64,000 nucleotides of DNA, taken from Streptomyces eurocidicus (GTDB taxonomy: Bacteria > Actinomycetota > Actinomycetes > Streptomycetales > Streptomycetaceae). The number at the start of each line of letters is the position of its first letter. Positions within the stretch are counted from its first letter, which is position 1. Below are positions 43,703-51,108 of this stretch, in pieces. The position numbers and the translations under genes were made by a program. The stretch covers positions 682,001 to 746,000 of the forward strand of contig NZ_LGUI01000002.1 of the NCBI RefSeq assembly GCF_002891295.1. Reading direction: 5' to 3'. The notes beneath the pieces are model-generated. The model saw nothing but the letters and a program-made list of their open reading frames with translations. It was not told the DNA's origin and did not search any database.

Positions 43703-44824
43703 ATGCGAGTCATAGTCGTCGGAGCGGGCGTGCTGGGAACCATGCACGCCTGGCAAGCGGTCCAACGCGGCCACGAGGTCGTGCACATCGAGCGTGAGCG
43801 GGAGGCCAGAGGCGCGTCCGTCCGCAATTTCGGGCTGATCTGGGTCAGCGGCCGGGCCGCGGGCGAGGAACTGGGGACGGCCCTGCGGGCCCGGACCCTG
43901 TGGGAGGAGATCGCGGCCGCCGTACCGGGCCTCGGCTTCCGCGCCAACGGCTCCCTGACCACCGTCACCACCGAGGCGGAACTGGCCGTCGCCCGCGCCG
44001 CGCTGGCCGCGCCCGACGCGGCCGCCCGCGGCTTCCGCCTCCTCACCCCCGCCGAGGTCCGGAAGGCCAACCCCGCCCTGCGCGGCGAGCTCCTCGGCGC
44101 CCTGGCCTGCGACCGCGACGCCGCCGTCGAGCCGCGCACGGCCCAGCGCGCCCTGAAGGACGCCCTGCACCGCTCCGGCCGGTACACCTTCCTCGGCGGA
44201 CGCGAGGTCCGGGAGGTCGTCGGGGACCGTGCCGTCCGCGACGACCACGGCGACGTCCACGGCGGCGACGCGGTCGTCCTGTGCACCGGCGCCTGGCTGG
44301 GCGGCCTCGTCCGCGAACTCGCCCCCGCCCTCCCCGTACGCCGGGTACGGCTCCAGATGATGCAGACCGCGCCGCTGGACGGGCAGCTCACCACCTCCGT
44401 CGCCGACGCCGACAGCTTCCGCTACTACCCCGCCTACCGCGGCACCGCCCTCGACGCCATGGCCGCCGGCCAGGCGCAGCCCCCGATCGCGGCCGAGCAC
44501 AAGATGCAGCTGCTGATGGTCCAGCGCGCGGACGGCGGCCTGACGATCGGCGACACCCACGAATACGCCGAACCCTTCGCCTTCGACGTCGACGAGGACC
44601 CGTACCGGCACCTCACCACCGTCGCCGAGGCACTGCTCGGCCGGCCCCTGCCGCAGATCCGCCGGCGCTGGGCCGGGGTGTACGCGCAGTGCCTGGACAC
44701 CACCCGCGTCGTCCACCGCGAGCGGCTGCGCGCCGACGTATGGCTGGTGACCGGCCCCGGAGGCCGTGGCATGACCTGCTCCCCGGCGATAGCCGAGACG
44801 ACCGCCGACGAACTGGGCTGGTGA
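43703..44824 (+). CDS. FAD-dependent oxidoreductase of phosphonate catabolism
   Basis: The protein has 373 residues. ATG 43703 starts directly at the FAD-binding strand MRVIVVGAGVLGTMHAWQAVQRG. DAO-family features are GRYTFLGGREVREVV, a VVLCTGAWLGGLV strand and the C-terminal VTGPGGRGMTCSPAIAE. The sequence and neighbourhood match the phosphonate-linked oxidoreductase family (TIGR03364 type). Members of this type have been shown to oxidise 2-aminoethylphosphonate or its N-methyl form to phosphonoacetaldehyde. The next gene encodes the matching phosphonatase-like hydrolase. The stop overlaps the next start. Confidence 0.85.
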   Translation: MRVIVVGAGVLGTMHAWQAVQRGHEVVHIEREREARGASVRNFGLIWVSGRAAGEELGTALRARTLWEEIAAAVPGLGFRANGSLTTVTTEAELAVARAALAAPDAAARGFRLLTPAEVRKANPALRGELLGALACDRDAAVEPRTAQRALKDALHRSGRYTFLGGREVREVVGDRAVRDDHGDVHGGDAVVLCTGAWLGGLVRELAPALPVRRVRLQMMQTAPLDGQLTTSVADADSFRYYPAYRGTALDAMAAGQAQPPIAAEHKMQLLMVQRADGGLTIGDTHEYAEPFAFDVDEDPYRHLTTVAEALLGRPLPQIRRRWAGVYAQCLDTTRVVHRERLRADVWLVTGPGGRGMTCSPAIAETTADELGW

Positions 44825-45531
44825 CCCGCATGACCGAGAAGATCACTCTCGTCGCCCTGGACATGGCCGGTACCACCGTCAGCGACGACGGCCTGGTCGA
44901 GCGGGCCTTCGGCGCCGCGGCCACGGCCCTGGGCGCCGAGCCGGGCACGCCCCGCCACGACCGGCAACTCGCCCACGTGCGTGCCACGATGGGCGAATCC
45001 AAGATCTCCGTCTTCCGGCACCTGTCCGGCGGCGACGAGGAGCGGGCACGCCGCGCCAACGCGGAATTCGAGTCCGCGTACGGCCGCCTGGTGGCCGACG
45101 GCCACTGCGAGGCCGTGCCGGGCGCCCGTGCAGCGATCGAAAGGCTGCGCGCCGACGGCCGCACCGTCGTCCTCACCACCGGCTTCGCCCGCGTCACCCA
45201 GGACACCATCCTCCGCGCCCTCGGCTGGCAGGACCTGGCCGACCTCACCCTGTGCCCCGCCGACGCGGGCGGCCGTGGACGCCCGTACCCCGACATGGTG
45301 CTCACCGCCCTGCTGCGCACCCGGGCCGCCGACTCCGTACGGCAGATCGCGGTGGCGGGCGACACCTCCTCCGACATCCGCTCCGGCACCGCCGCCGGGG
45401 CGGCCGTGGTGGCCGGCGTCCTGACCGGCGCCCACGACGAGGCCACGCTCCGCGCCTCCGGCGCCACCCACGTCCTCGGCTCCGTGGCCGACCTCCCGGA
45501 GCTGCTCACCCGGCTGGAGGACGGCCGTTGA
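44821..45531 (+). CDS. Phosphonatase-like HAD hydrolase
   Basis: The protein has 236 residues from GTG 44821 overlapping the upstream stop; ATG 44830 is an alternative. HAD motifs are VALDMAGTTVSDDG (nucleophile Asp), VVLTTGF, GRGRPYPDM and VAGDTSSDIRSG. HVRATMGESKISVFRHL carries a Lys at the place of the PhnX Schiff-base Lys, which is what separates phosphonatases from ordinary phosphatases. It should split the C-P bond of phosphonoacetaldehyde to acetaldehyde and phosphate. It belongs to the PhnX-like (TIGR03351) group found with the upstream oxidoreductase. Confidence 0.86.
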   Translation: MTRMTEKITLVALDMAGTTVSDDGLVERAFGAAATALGAEPGTPRHDRQLAHVRATMGESKISVFRHLSGGDEERARRANAEFESAYGRLVADGHCEAVPGARAAIERLRADGRTVVLTTGFARVTQDTILRALGWQDLADLTLCPADAGGRGRPYPDMVLTALLRTRAADSVRQIAVAGDTSSDIRSGTAAGAAVVAGVLTGAHDEATLRASGATHVLGSVADLPELLTRLEDGR

Positions 45532-46601
45532 CCACCGGCATCCGCTTCGACGGCGTATCGGTCGCCTACGGCGGCGACGTCGTCCTCGACTCGCTCGACC
45601 TCACCGTCGAACCCGGCGAGGTCATGGCGCTCCTCGGTCCCTCCGGCTCGGGCAAGACCACCGCCCTGCGCGCCGTCGCCGGCTTCGTCCGACCGGTCTC
45701 CGGCCGGGTGTTCATCGGGGACCGGGACGTCACCGACCTGCCGCCCCACCGGCGCGGCGTCGGCATGGTGGTCCAGCAGTACGCGCTCTTCCCCCACATG
45801 AGGGTCGACGCCAACGTCGCCTTCGGCCTCAAGGCGCGCAGGGCGCCGAAGGACGGGATCGCCGCCCGCGTCGCCGAGGCGCTGGAGATGACCGGCATGT
45901 CCGCGTACGCCCGGCGCTACCCGCGCGAGCTCTCCGGCGGACAGCAGCAGCGCGTCGCCATCGCCCGCGCCCTGGCCGTCCGGCCGGGCGTGCTCCTCCT
46001 GGACGAACCGCTGTCCGCCCTGGACGCGCGCCTGCGCTCGGACATGCTCGCCGAGCTCGCCCGCCTGCACCGCGACCTGCCGGACGTCAGCATGCTGTAC
46101 GTCACGCACGACCAGATGGAGGCGCTCACCCTCGCCGACCGCATCGCGCTGATGGACCGTTCCCGTCTCCAGGACTGCGGCACGCCCCAGGACCTCTACC
46201 GGCGGCCGCGCACCGAGTTCACCGCCTCGTTCGTCGGCACGGCGAATCTGCTGCCGGTGACGGTCACGGGAGACGGCGTACGGTTCGCCGGCGCCGTGCT
46301 GGACGTGCCGGCCGGCACCGCCGCCCCGGGCGCACCGGCCACGCTGTGCGTACGCCCGCACGCCATCGGGCTCGGGGAGGGGCCGAACGCCCTGCGCGGG
46401 AAGGTCACGGAGGCGCAGTGGCGCGGAGCCACGCACCGCCTGTGCGTCGACGTCGCGGGCCACCGGGTGACCGCCGACGTCGGCGAACCGCACGGGACGC
46501 CGCCGCTCGGCACCGAGGTCACGCTGCACTTCGCCGCGCGGGACGCGGTGCTGCTCCCGGCGGCCGCCGCCGGGGCGGGCGGAGGTGCCGCCCATGGCTG
46601 A
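45528..46601 (+). CDS. Phosphonate ABC importer ATPase (PhnT-like)
   Basis: The protein has 357 residues. The likely start is TTG 45528, which overlaps the upstream stop and begins TTGIRFDGVSVAYGG. It is a complete spermidine/iron-type importer ATPase: Walker A GPSGSGKTTALRAV, Q-loop VVQQYALFPHM, signature ELSGGQQQRVAIARAL, Walker B LLLDEPLSALDARL and switch His VTHDQMEAL. A TOBE-like C-terminal domain follows from about 250. It powers uptake of an organophosphonate, with the two permeases and binding protein that follow. Confidence 0.9.
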   Translation: MTTGIRFDGVSVAYGGDVVLDSLDLTVEPGEVMALLGPSGSGKTTALRAVAGFVRPVSGRVFIGDRDVTDLPPHRRGVGMVVQQYALFPHMRVDANVAFGLKARRAPKDGIAARVAEALEMTGMSAYARRYPRELSGGQQQRVAIARALAVRPGVLLLDEPLSALDARLRSDMLAELARLHRDLPDVSMLYVTHDQMEALTLADRIALMDRSRLQDCGTPQDLYRRPRTEFTASFVGTANLLPVTVTGDGVRFAGAVLDVPAGTAAPGAPATLCVRPHAIGLGEGPNALRGKVTEAQWRGATHRLCVDVAGHRVTADVGEPHGTPPLGTEVTLHFAARDAVLLPAAAAGAGGGAAHG

Positions 46602-47484
46602 CGTGCGACTGCCGTTCCCACGGGTGGCGGCGCCCGCCCGTCCGCGCCGGTTCCCCGGCTGGGTCCTGGTCCTCCCGCCCGTCGCCGCCCTCGGCGTCGT
46701 CTTCCTCCACCCCCTCGCGCTCGTCCTGTGGCAGTCGGTGTCGCCGGACGGCGGCGGGCACTCGTTCGCCGCGTACGGCGAGGTGTTCGCCCAGGCCGCC
46801 TTCCGGGACGCCTTGCGCAACACCGTGCTGATCGCCGCCGGCGCCACCGCCGGTTCGCTGGCCCTGGGCTTCGCCCTCGCCCTGGTCATCGCGTTCGTAC
46901 CGCTCCCGGGCGGCAAGGCGCTCGCGCGGTTCATCGACGTCTTCCTGTCCTTCCCCTCCTTCCTCATCACCCTCGCGCTCCTCTTCGTCTACGGCACCGC
47001 GGGCATCGCCAACGGCCTGTGGACCGGCACGACCGGGGCGGCGGCCGGCCCGTTCGACTTCCTCCACACCCCCTGGGGCGTACTGCTCGCGGAGATCACC
47101 TACTTCACGCCGTTCGTGATGCGGCCGCTGCTCGCCGCCTTCGCGCAGATCGATCCCGCACAGCTGGACGTCGCGGCCTCGCTCGGCGCCCGGGTCCCGC
47201 GGATCGTCCGGCAGGTGATCCTGCCCGAGGCCCTCCCCTCGCTGGCGGCGGGCGGCTCGCTGGTCCTGGTCATGTGCCTCAACGAATTCGGCATCGTCCT
47301 GTTCACCGGCGCCAAGGGCGTGACGACCCTGCCCGTCCTCGTCTACGGCAAGGCGATCCTCGACGGCGACTACACCGGCGCCTGCGTGGTCGCCGTTGTC
47401 GACATCGCCCTCTCCCTGGCGCTGTACGGGCTCTACCGGACGCTCACCCACCGCCTGGACGGAGCCCGCCGTGCTCGTGCATAG
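46594..47484 (+). CDS. Phosphonate ABC importer permease 1
   Basis: The protein has 296 residues. ATG 46594 is 8 bases after GGAGG and overlaps the ATPase stop. About six membrane segments are visible, with the importer EAA loop AASLGARVPRIVRQVILPEALPSLAAGG facing the ATPase. It is followed by LVLVMCLNEFGIVLFTGAKGVTTLPVLVYG, typical of 2-aminoethylphosphonate-type PhnU permeases. It forms the channel with the next gene product. Confidence 0.88.
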   Translation: MADVRLPFPRVAAPARPRRFPGWVLVLPPVAALGVVFLHPLALVLWQSVSPDGGGHSFAAYGEVFAQAAFRDALRNTVLIAAGATAGSLALGFALALVIAFVPLPGGKALARFIDVFLSFPSFLITLALLFVYGTAGIANGLWTGTTGAAAGPFDFLHTPWGVLLAEITYFTPFVMRPLLAAFAQIDPAQLDVAASLGARVPRIVRQVILPEALPSLAAGGSLVLVMCLNEFGIVLFTGAKGVTTLPVLVYGKAILDGDYTGACVVAVVDIALSLALYGLYRTLTHRLDGARRARA

Positions 47485-48262
47485 CCGACGCGCCCGCCGG
47501 GCCGTCCACGCCGTCTTCCTCGCCCTCTTCCTGCCCGTCTTCGCCCTGCCGTTCCTCGTCGTCGCCGCCGCTTCCCTGGCCACCCGGTGGAGCGGGATCC
47601 TGCCCGCCGGCGTGACCCTGGACCACTACCGGGCCGCCACCGGCGGGGACGCGATCGACGCCCTGACCACCAGCCTGCTGACCGCGCTCGCCGCCTCGGC
47701 CCTCGCCCTCGTCACCGGCACCTGGGCGGCACTGGCGGCCAAGGGATCACGCGCCCGCCGGGTGGTCGGCCTGCTGTTCATGCTGCCGGTCGCCGTGCCG
47801 TCCGTAGTGGTCGGGCTCTCCCTCCTGGTCGCCTTCTCCCGGCCGCCGCTCCTGCTCAACGGCACCTCCACGATCGTCGTCCTGGCCCACGCGGTCCTCG
47901 TGACCTCCTTCGCCCACCAGGCCGTCTCGGCGGCCCTGGACCGTCTCGACCCCGCCTACGAACAGGCCGCCGCGAGCCTGGGCGCCGGCCCCGTGCGCGT
48001 GCTGCTGCGGGTGCGGCTGCCCCTGCTCCTGCCGTCGCTCTCGGCGGCCGCGGGGCTGTGCTTCGCCCTCTCCATGGGCGAACTGAGCGCCACGATCATG
48101 CTGTACCCGCCCGACTGGGTGCCCCTGCCCGTCAAGGTCTTCGCCGCCACCGACCGCGGCGCGCTCTTCTCCGGCGCCGCGCTCGCCGTCGTCCTCATGG
48201 TCACCACGTTCCTCGTGCTCCTCGCGGTCTCCCGGATCCGCACCCGGGCCGTACACCGATGA
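47471..48262 (+). CDS. Phosphonate ABC importer permease 2
   Basis: The protein has 263 residues from GTG 47471 (GGAG 6 bases before), overlapping the previous gene by 14 bases. Six hydrophobic segments are visible, with the EAA loop AAASLGAGPVRVLLRVRLPLLLPSLSAAAG and GELSATIMLYPPDWVPLPV, as in PhnV-type subunits. It pairs with the preceding permease. The tight overlaps from the oxidoreductase to here show one operon. Confidence 0.88.
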   Translation: MLVHSRRARRAVHAVFLALFLPVFALPFLVVAAASLATRWSGILPAGVTLDHYRAATGGDAIDALTTSLLTALAASALALVTGTWAALAAKGSRARRVVGLLFMLPVAVPSVVVGLSLLVAFSRPPLLLNGTSTIVVLAHAVLVTSFAHQAVSAALDRLDPAYEQAAASLGAGPVRVLLRVRLPLLLPSLSAAAGLCFALSMGELSATIMLYPPDWVPLPVKVFAATDRGALFSGAALAVVLMVTTFLVLLAVSRIRTRAVHR

Positions 48263-48291
48263 ACAACCCCCCGAACCCCAGGGAGCCCGTC

Positions 48292-49341
48292 ATGCCCCGT
48301 ACCCGCTCGATGCTTCCCCTGGCCGCCCTGCTCGTCCTGCCGCTCACCGCGTGCGGCGGGACGGCGGGCGCCGAGGCGAAGGAGATCACCGTCTACAGCG
48401 CCGACGGCCTCCGGGCCGAGGACGGCTCCGGCTTCTACGACAAGGTCTTCAAGGACTTCGAGAAGGAGACCGGCATCAAGGTCCGCTACGTCGAGGGCGG
48501 CTCCGGCGAGGTCGTGCAGCGCCTGGCCCGCGAGAAGTCGAACACCAAGGCCGACGTCGTCGTCACCCTGCCGCCGTTCATCCAGCAGGCCGGGGGCAAG
48601 GACCTGCTGGCCGCCTACCGGCCCCAGGGCTCCGACAAGGTCGCCGACGGCGCCAAGGACCCCTCCGGCAGGTGGACGGCGATCGCCGGCAACTACTTCT
48701 GCTTCGTCTACAACACCAAGGAGCTCCACAGCGCACCGCCCAAGACCTGGAAGGACCTGCTCGACGCCCGCTACAAGGGCAAGCTGCAGTACTCCACCCC
48801 CGGCGTGGCGGGCGACGGCACGGCCGTCCTCATCAAGGCCATGCACGACCTCGGCGGCAAGGAACCCGCCCTGGCCTACCTCAAGGAGCTGCAGAAGAAC
48901 AATGTCGGCCCCTCCAAGTCCACCGGCCAGCTCGCCCCCAAGGTCGACAAGGGCGAGCTCCTCGTGGCCAACGGGGACGTGCAGATGAATTTCGCCAATA
49001 TGAAATCGATGCCGAACCAGGGCATCTTCTTCCCGGCGGGCGACGACGGAAAGCCCAGCACGTTCGCCCTCCCGTACGCCGCCGGCCTCGTCGAGGCCGC
49101 CCCGCACGCGGAGAACGCCAAGAAATTCCTCGACTACCTCCTGACCGAGCGCGTGCAGCGCGAGGTCTCGGCCGTGGGCGGTGGCTTCGCCTCCCGCACC
49201 GACGTCAAGGCGACCGACGCCAATGCCACCGCGCTCGCCGGCATCATGCGCGGGGTGGAGGTCTTCCAGCCCGACTGGGCCGACCTCGACAAGCACCTCC
49301 CTTCCTATGTCGAGGGGTGGAAGAAGGCCACCGGCAGCTGA
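48292..49341 (+). CDS. Phosphonate-binding lipoprotein of the ABC importer (PhnS-like)
   Basis: The protein has 349 residues; ATG 48292 has GGGAG 8 bases upstream. It has a lipoprotein signal with lipobox LPLTAC, Cys at about 19. The mature protein is a type II periplasmic binding protein: KEITVYSADGLRAEDGSGFYDKVFKDFEKETGIKV, then ADVVVTLPPFIQQA, GKLQYSTPGVAGDGTAVLIKAM and FFPAGDDGKPSTFALPYAAGLV. It matches the 2-aminoethylphosphonate-binding proteins of PhnSTUV-type systems. It delivers the phosphonate to the permeases from the outer face of the membrane. Confidence 0.88.
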   Translation: MPRTRSMLPLAALLVLPLTACGGTAGAEAKEITVYSADGLRAEDGSGFYDKVFKDFEKETGIKVRYVEGGSGEVVQRLAREKSNTKADVVVTLPPFIQQAGGKDLLAAYRPQGSDKVADGAKDPSGRWTAIAGNYFCFVYNTKELHSAPPKTWKDLLDARYKGKLQYSTPGVAGDGTAVLIKAMHDLGGKEPALAYLKELQKNNVGPSKSTGQLAPKVDKGELLVANGDVQMNFANMKSMPNQGIFFPAGDDGKPSTFALPYAAGLVEAAPHAENAKKFLDYLLTERVQREVSAVGGGFASRTDVKATDANATALAGIMRGVEVFQPDWADLDKHLPSYVEGWKKATGS

Positions 49342-49666
49342 CCCGGCCGGCCGGTAAAAGCGGCGACGCAATGCGCATGGGCGCTCACGCCGTGTCGTCC
49401 GGCGGCCGGTCCCGTGTGAGGCGCCCCATGCGGCGTGGGTCACTTACGAAGGTGTTTAGTGGGCGGGCCGCCGGAATTCCGGGGGTGGGCGGGATTCCGG
49501 ATGGTGCTCGATGAATGGGGTTAGTAGGTCACAGTGATTGCCAGGGCTTTTGCCGGCCGCTAACAATTACGGGGTCGCTGGGCGCCGTCGACCGAGAAAC
49601 GGCGCTTCGTTATTGCGCCGCTTCAGGGCCGGGCGACATCCCGCGATCGGAAGGTTCAGCTCACTC
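49342..49666. other. Leader region of the transglycosylase gene
   Basis: 325 bases with no gene. The middle part (49515-49575) is AT-richer, with TTAGTAGGTCACAGTGATT. A short hairpin GCGCCGT/ACGGCGC lies near 49582-49605. I looked for the conserved elements of a c-di-AMP (ydaO) riboswitch, common before such genes, and did not find them. Confidence 0.4.
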
Positions 49667-50350
49667 ATGCGCTCCACCATCTCCGCCTATACCCGTCTGC
49701 CCAAGATTCACAAGTTCTCCGTCGCCGGCATCGCCGCGACCGGTGCCGCCGTCGTCGCGGTCGCCGTCGCCCCGCAGGCTTTCGCCGCCGACGCGCACAC
49801 CGCTCCCGCGCCGACGGCCGCGGTGCAGCCGGTGGCGTACGCCGGGAACCTCGGCGAGACGCAGCAGGCCGAGCTGGACAAGCACGCCGACGCCGCCGCC
49901 CAGGCCGGTTCGGCCGCCGCCGCGAAGCGGACGGCCGACGAGGAGCGTACGGAGAAGCAGGCCGCCAACCGCTCCACCGAGCGCAAGGCCCTCACCCCCA
50001 AGCCCGCCGCCCCGGAGAAGAAGGCGTACGCCGACAACCTCGAGGGCTGGATCAGCGAGTCGCTGGACATCCTGCGCGCCAAGGGCATCCAGGCTTCGTA
50101 CGAGGGCATCAAGCGCAATGTGATGCGTGAGTCGACCGGTAACCCGCGTGCGATCAACGACTGGGACGTCAACGCCGTGAACGGCGTCCCGTCGAAGGGT
50201 CTGCTCCAGATGATCGACCCGACGTTCAAGGCGTACCACGTCGAGGGCACCTCCTGGGACATCTACGACCCGGTCGCCAACATCACCGCCGCGTGCAACT
50301 ACGCCGCCGACAAGTACGGCTCGATGGACAACGTCAACTCCGCGTACTGA
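49667..50350 (+). CDS. Secreted SLT-type transglycosylase
   Basis: The protein has 227 residues from ATG 49667 (GGAAGG upstream). The signal region RSTISAYTRLPKIHKFSVAG precedes an AVAVAPQAFAA cut. An Ala/Glu/Lys-rich, coil-forming spacer (about 60-125) leads to a C-terminal lysozyme-like domain: GIQASYEGIKRNVMRESTGNPRAINDWD with the catalytic Glu, then GVPSKGLLQMIDPTFKAYHVEG and CNYAADKYGSMDNVNSAY. It should cut peptidoglycan glycan strands during growth or sporulation. It is a common Streptomyces secreted protein. A strong hairpin follows. Confidence 0.9.
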   Translation: MRSTISAYTRLPKIHKFSVAGIAATGAAVVAVAVAPQAFAADAHTAPAPTAAVQPVAYAGNLGETQQAELDKHADAAAQAGSAAAAKRTADEERTEKQAANRSTERKALTPKPAAPEKKAYADNLEGWISESLDILRAKGIQASYEGIKRNVMRESTGNPRAINDWDVNAVNGVPSKGLLQMIDPTFKAYHVEGTSWDIYDPVANITAACNYAADKYGSMDNVNSAY

Positions 50351-50380
50351 TCAGTACGGATCTCCGCACCACCACACTCC

Positions 50381-50428
50381 GCCGAGGGCGGTGGCACCCC
50401 TGTACCGAGGGGCGCCACCGCCCTCGGC
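50381..50428 (+). terminator. Terminator after the transglycosylase gene
   Basis: GCCGAGGGCGGTGGC (50381-50395) and GCCACCGCCCTCGGC (50414-50428) form a 15-bp perfect stem, with extra CCCC/GGGG pairing in the loop. It lies 30 bases after the stop. Confidence 0.9.
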
Positions 50429-50519
50429 GCATGTCCGGGGCCCCCGTGACCCGGGAGGAATGGAAGGGGCAGGATGAGGTAGCCGGTAAGCAAGGACGTT
50501 CGAACACTGGAGGGACGCG

Positions 50520-51056
50520 ATGTCACGGAACACCCTGCGCGGGACGGCCACCACCGCGGCGTTAGCGGCGACGGTGGCGGCCACCGCGGTCATCGGCGGC
50601 GGGCCGGCCGCCTCGGCCGCCCCGCCGACCCCGACGTGCCAGGTGAAAGACCTGCGGGCCGCACTGTCCGACAAGGGAGGACACCAGAACGGCATGTCCC
50701 ACGAAGGCACCGTACTGGTGCTGACCAACACCTCCGGCCGCACCTGCGCACTGCGCGGCTACCCCGGCCTGCAGCTGGAGGACGCCGGTCACCGGGCCCT
50801 CGACACGAGCACCTCATGGGGAAGCACCTACTTCGTCCCCGACCCCGGCAAGAGCACCCTCTCCCTGCGGCCCGGAGGCACCGCCGAGGCCGCCCTGGCA
50901 TGGGCGCACGCCGACGCCCCCAGGCTGGTGCGGGCCGCCTACCTGCGCGTCACGCCTCCGGCGTCCCGCGACCACCTGACGATCCCGTTCGAGAAGACGG
51001 TGACCGAGGGTCGTCTCTCCGTCACCGCCCTCGCGCACAGCATCAACGTGTCCTGA
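50520..51056 (+). CDS. Secreted DUF4232 protein
   Basis: The protein has 178 residues; GGAGGG is 6 bases before ATG 50520. A signal peptide (1-33, cut near ASA-AP) precedes a DUF4232 beta-sandwich: CQVKDLRAALS, HEGTVLVLTNTSGRTCALRGYPGLQLED and SLRPGGTAEAALAWAH. Two cysteines probably pair. DUF4232 proteins are abundant in Streptomyces envelopes and have no proven function. It is convergent with the collagenase gene. Confidence 0.88.
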   Translation: MSRNTLRGTATTAALAATVAATAVIGGGPAASAAPPTPTCQVKDLRAALSDKGGHQNGMSHEGTVLVLTNTSGRTCALRGYPGLQLEDAGHRALDTSTSWGSTYFVPDPGKSTLSLRPGGTAEAALAWAHADAPRLVRAAYLRVTPPASRDHLTIPFEKTVTEGRLSVTALAHSINVS

Positions 51057-51069
51057 CGCCCGCGACGAC

Positions 51070-51091
51070 GCGGCCGGCCGCCGCCGGCCGC
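51070..51091. terminator. Hairpin between convergent DUF4232 and collagenase genes
   Basis: GCGGCCGGC (51070-51078) and GCCGGCCGC (51083-51091) form a 9-bp stem with loop CGCC in the 52-base gap, usable from both sides. Confidence 0.65.
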
Positions 51092-51108
51092 CCCGGGCCT
51101 CCGGGGGG

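Noticed and set aside
49342..49666. c-di-AMP (ydaO) riboswitch before the transglycosylase gene
   Set aside because: Such switches are common before Streptomyces wall hydrolases, but I could not find the conserved paired elements. Only a short 7-bp hairpin is visible.
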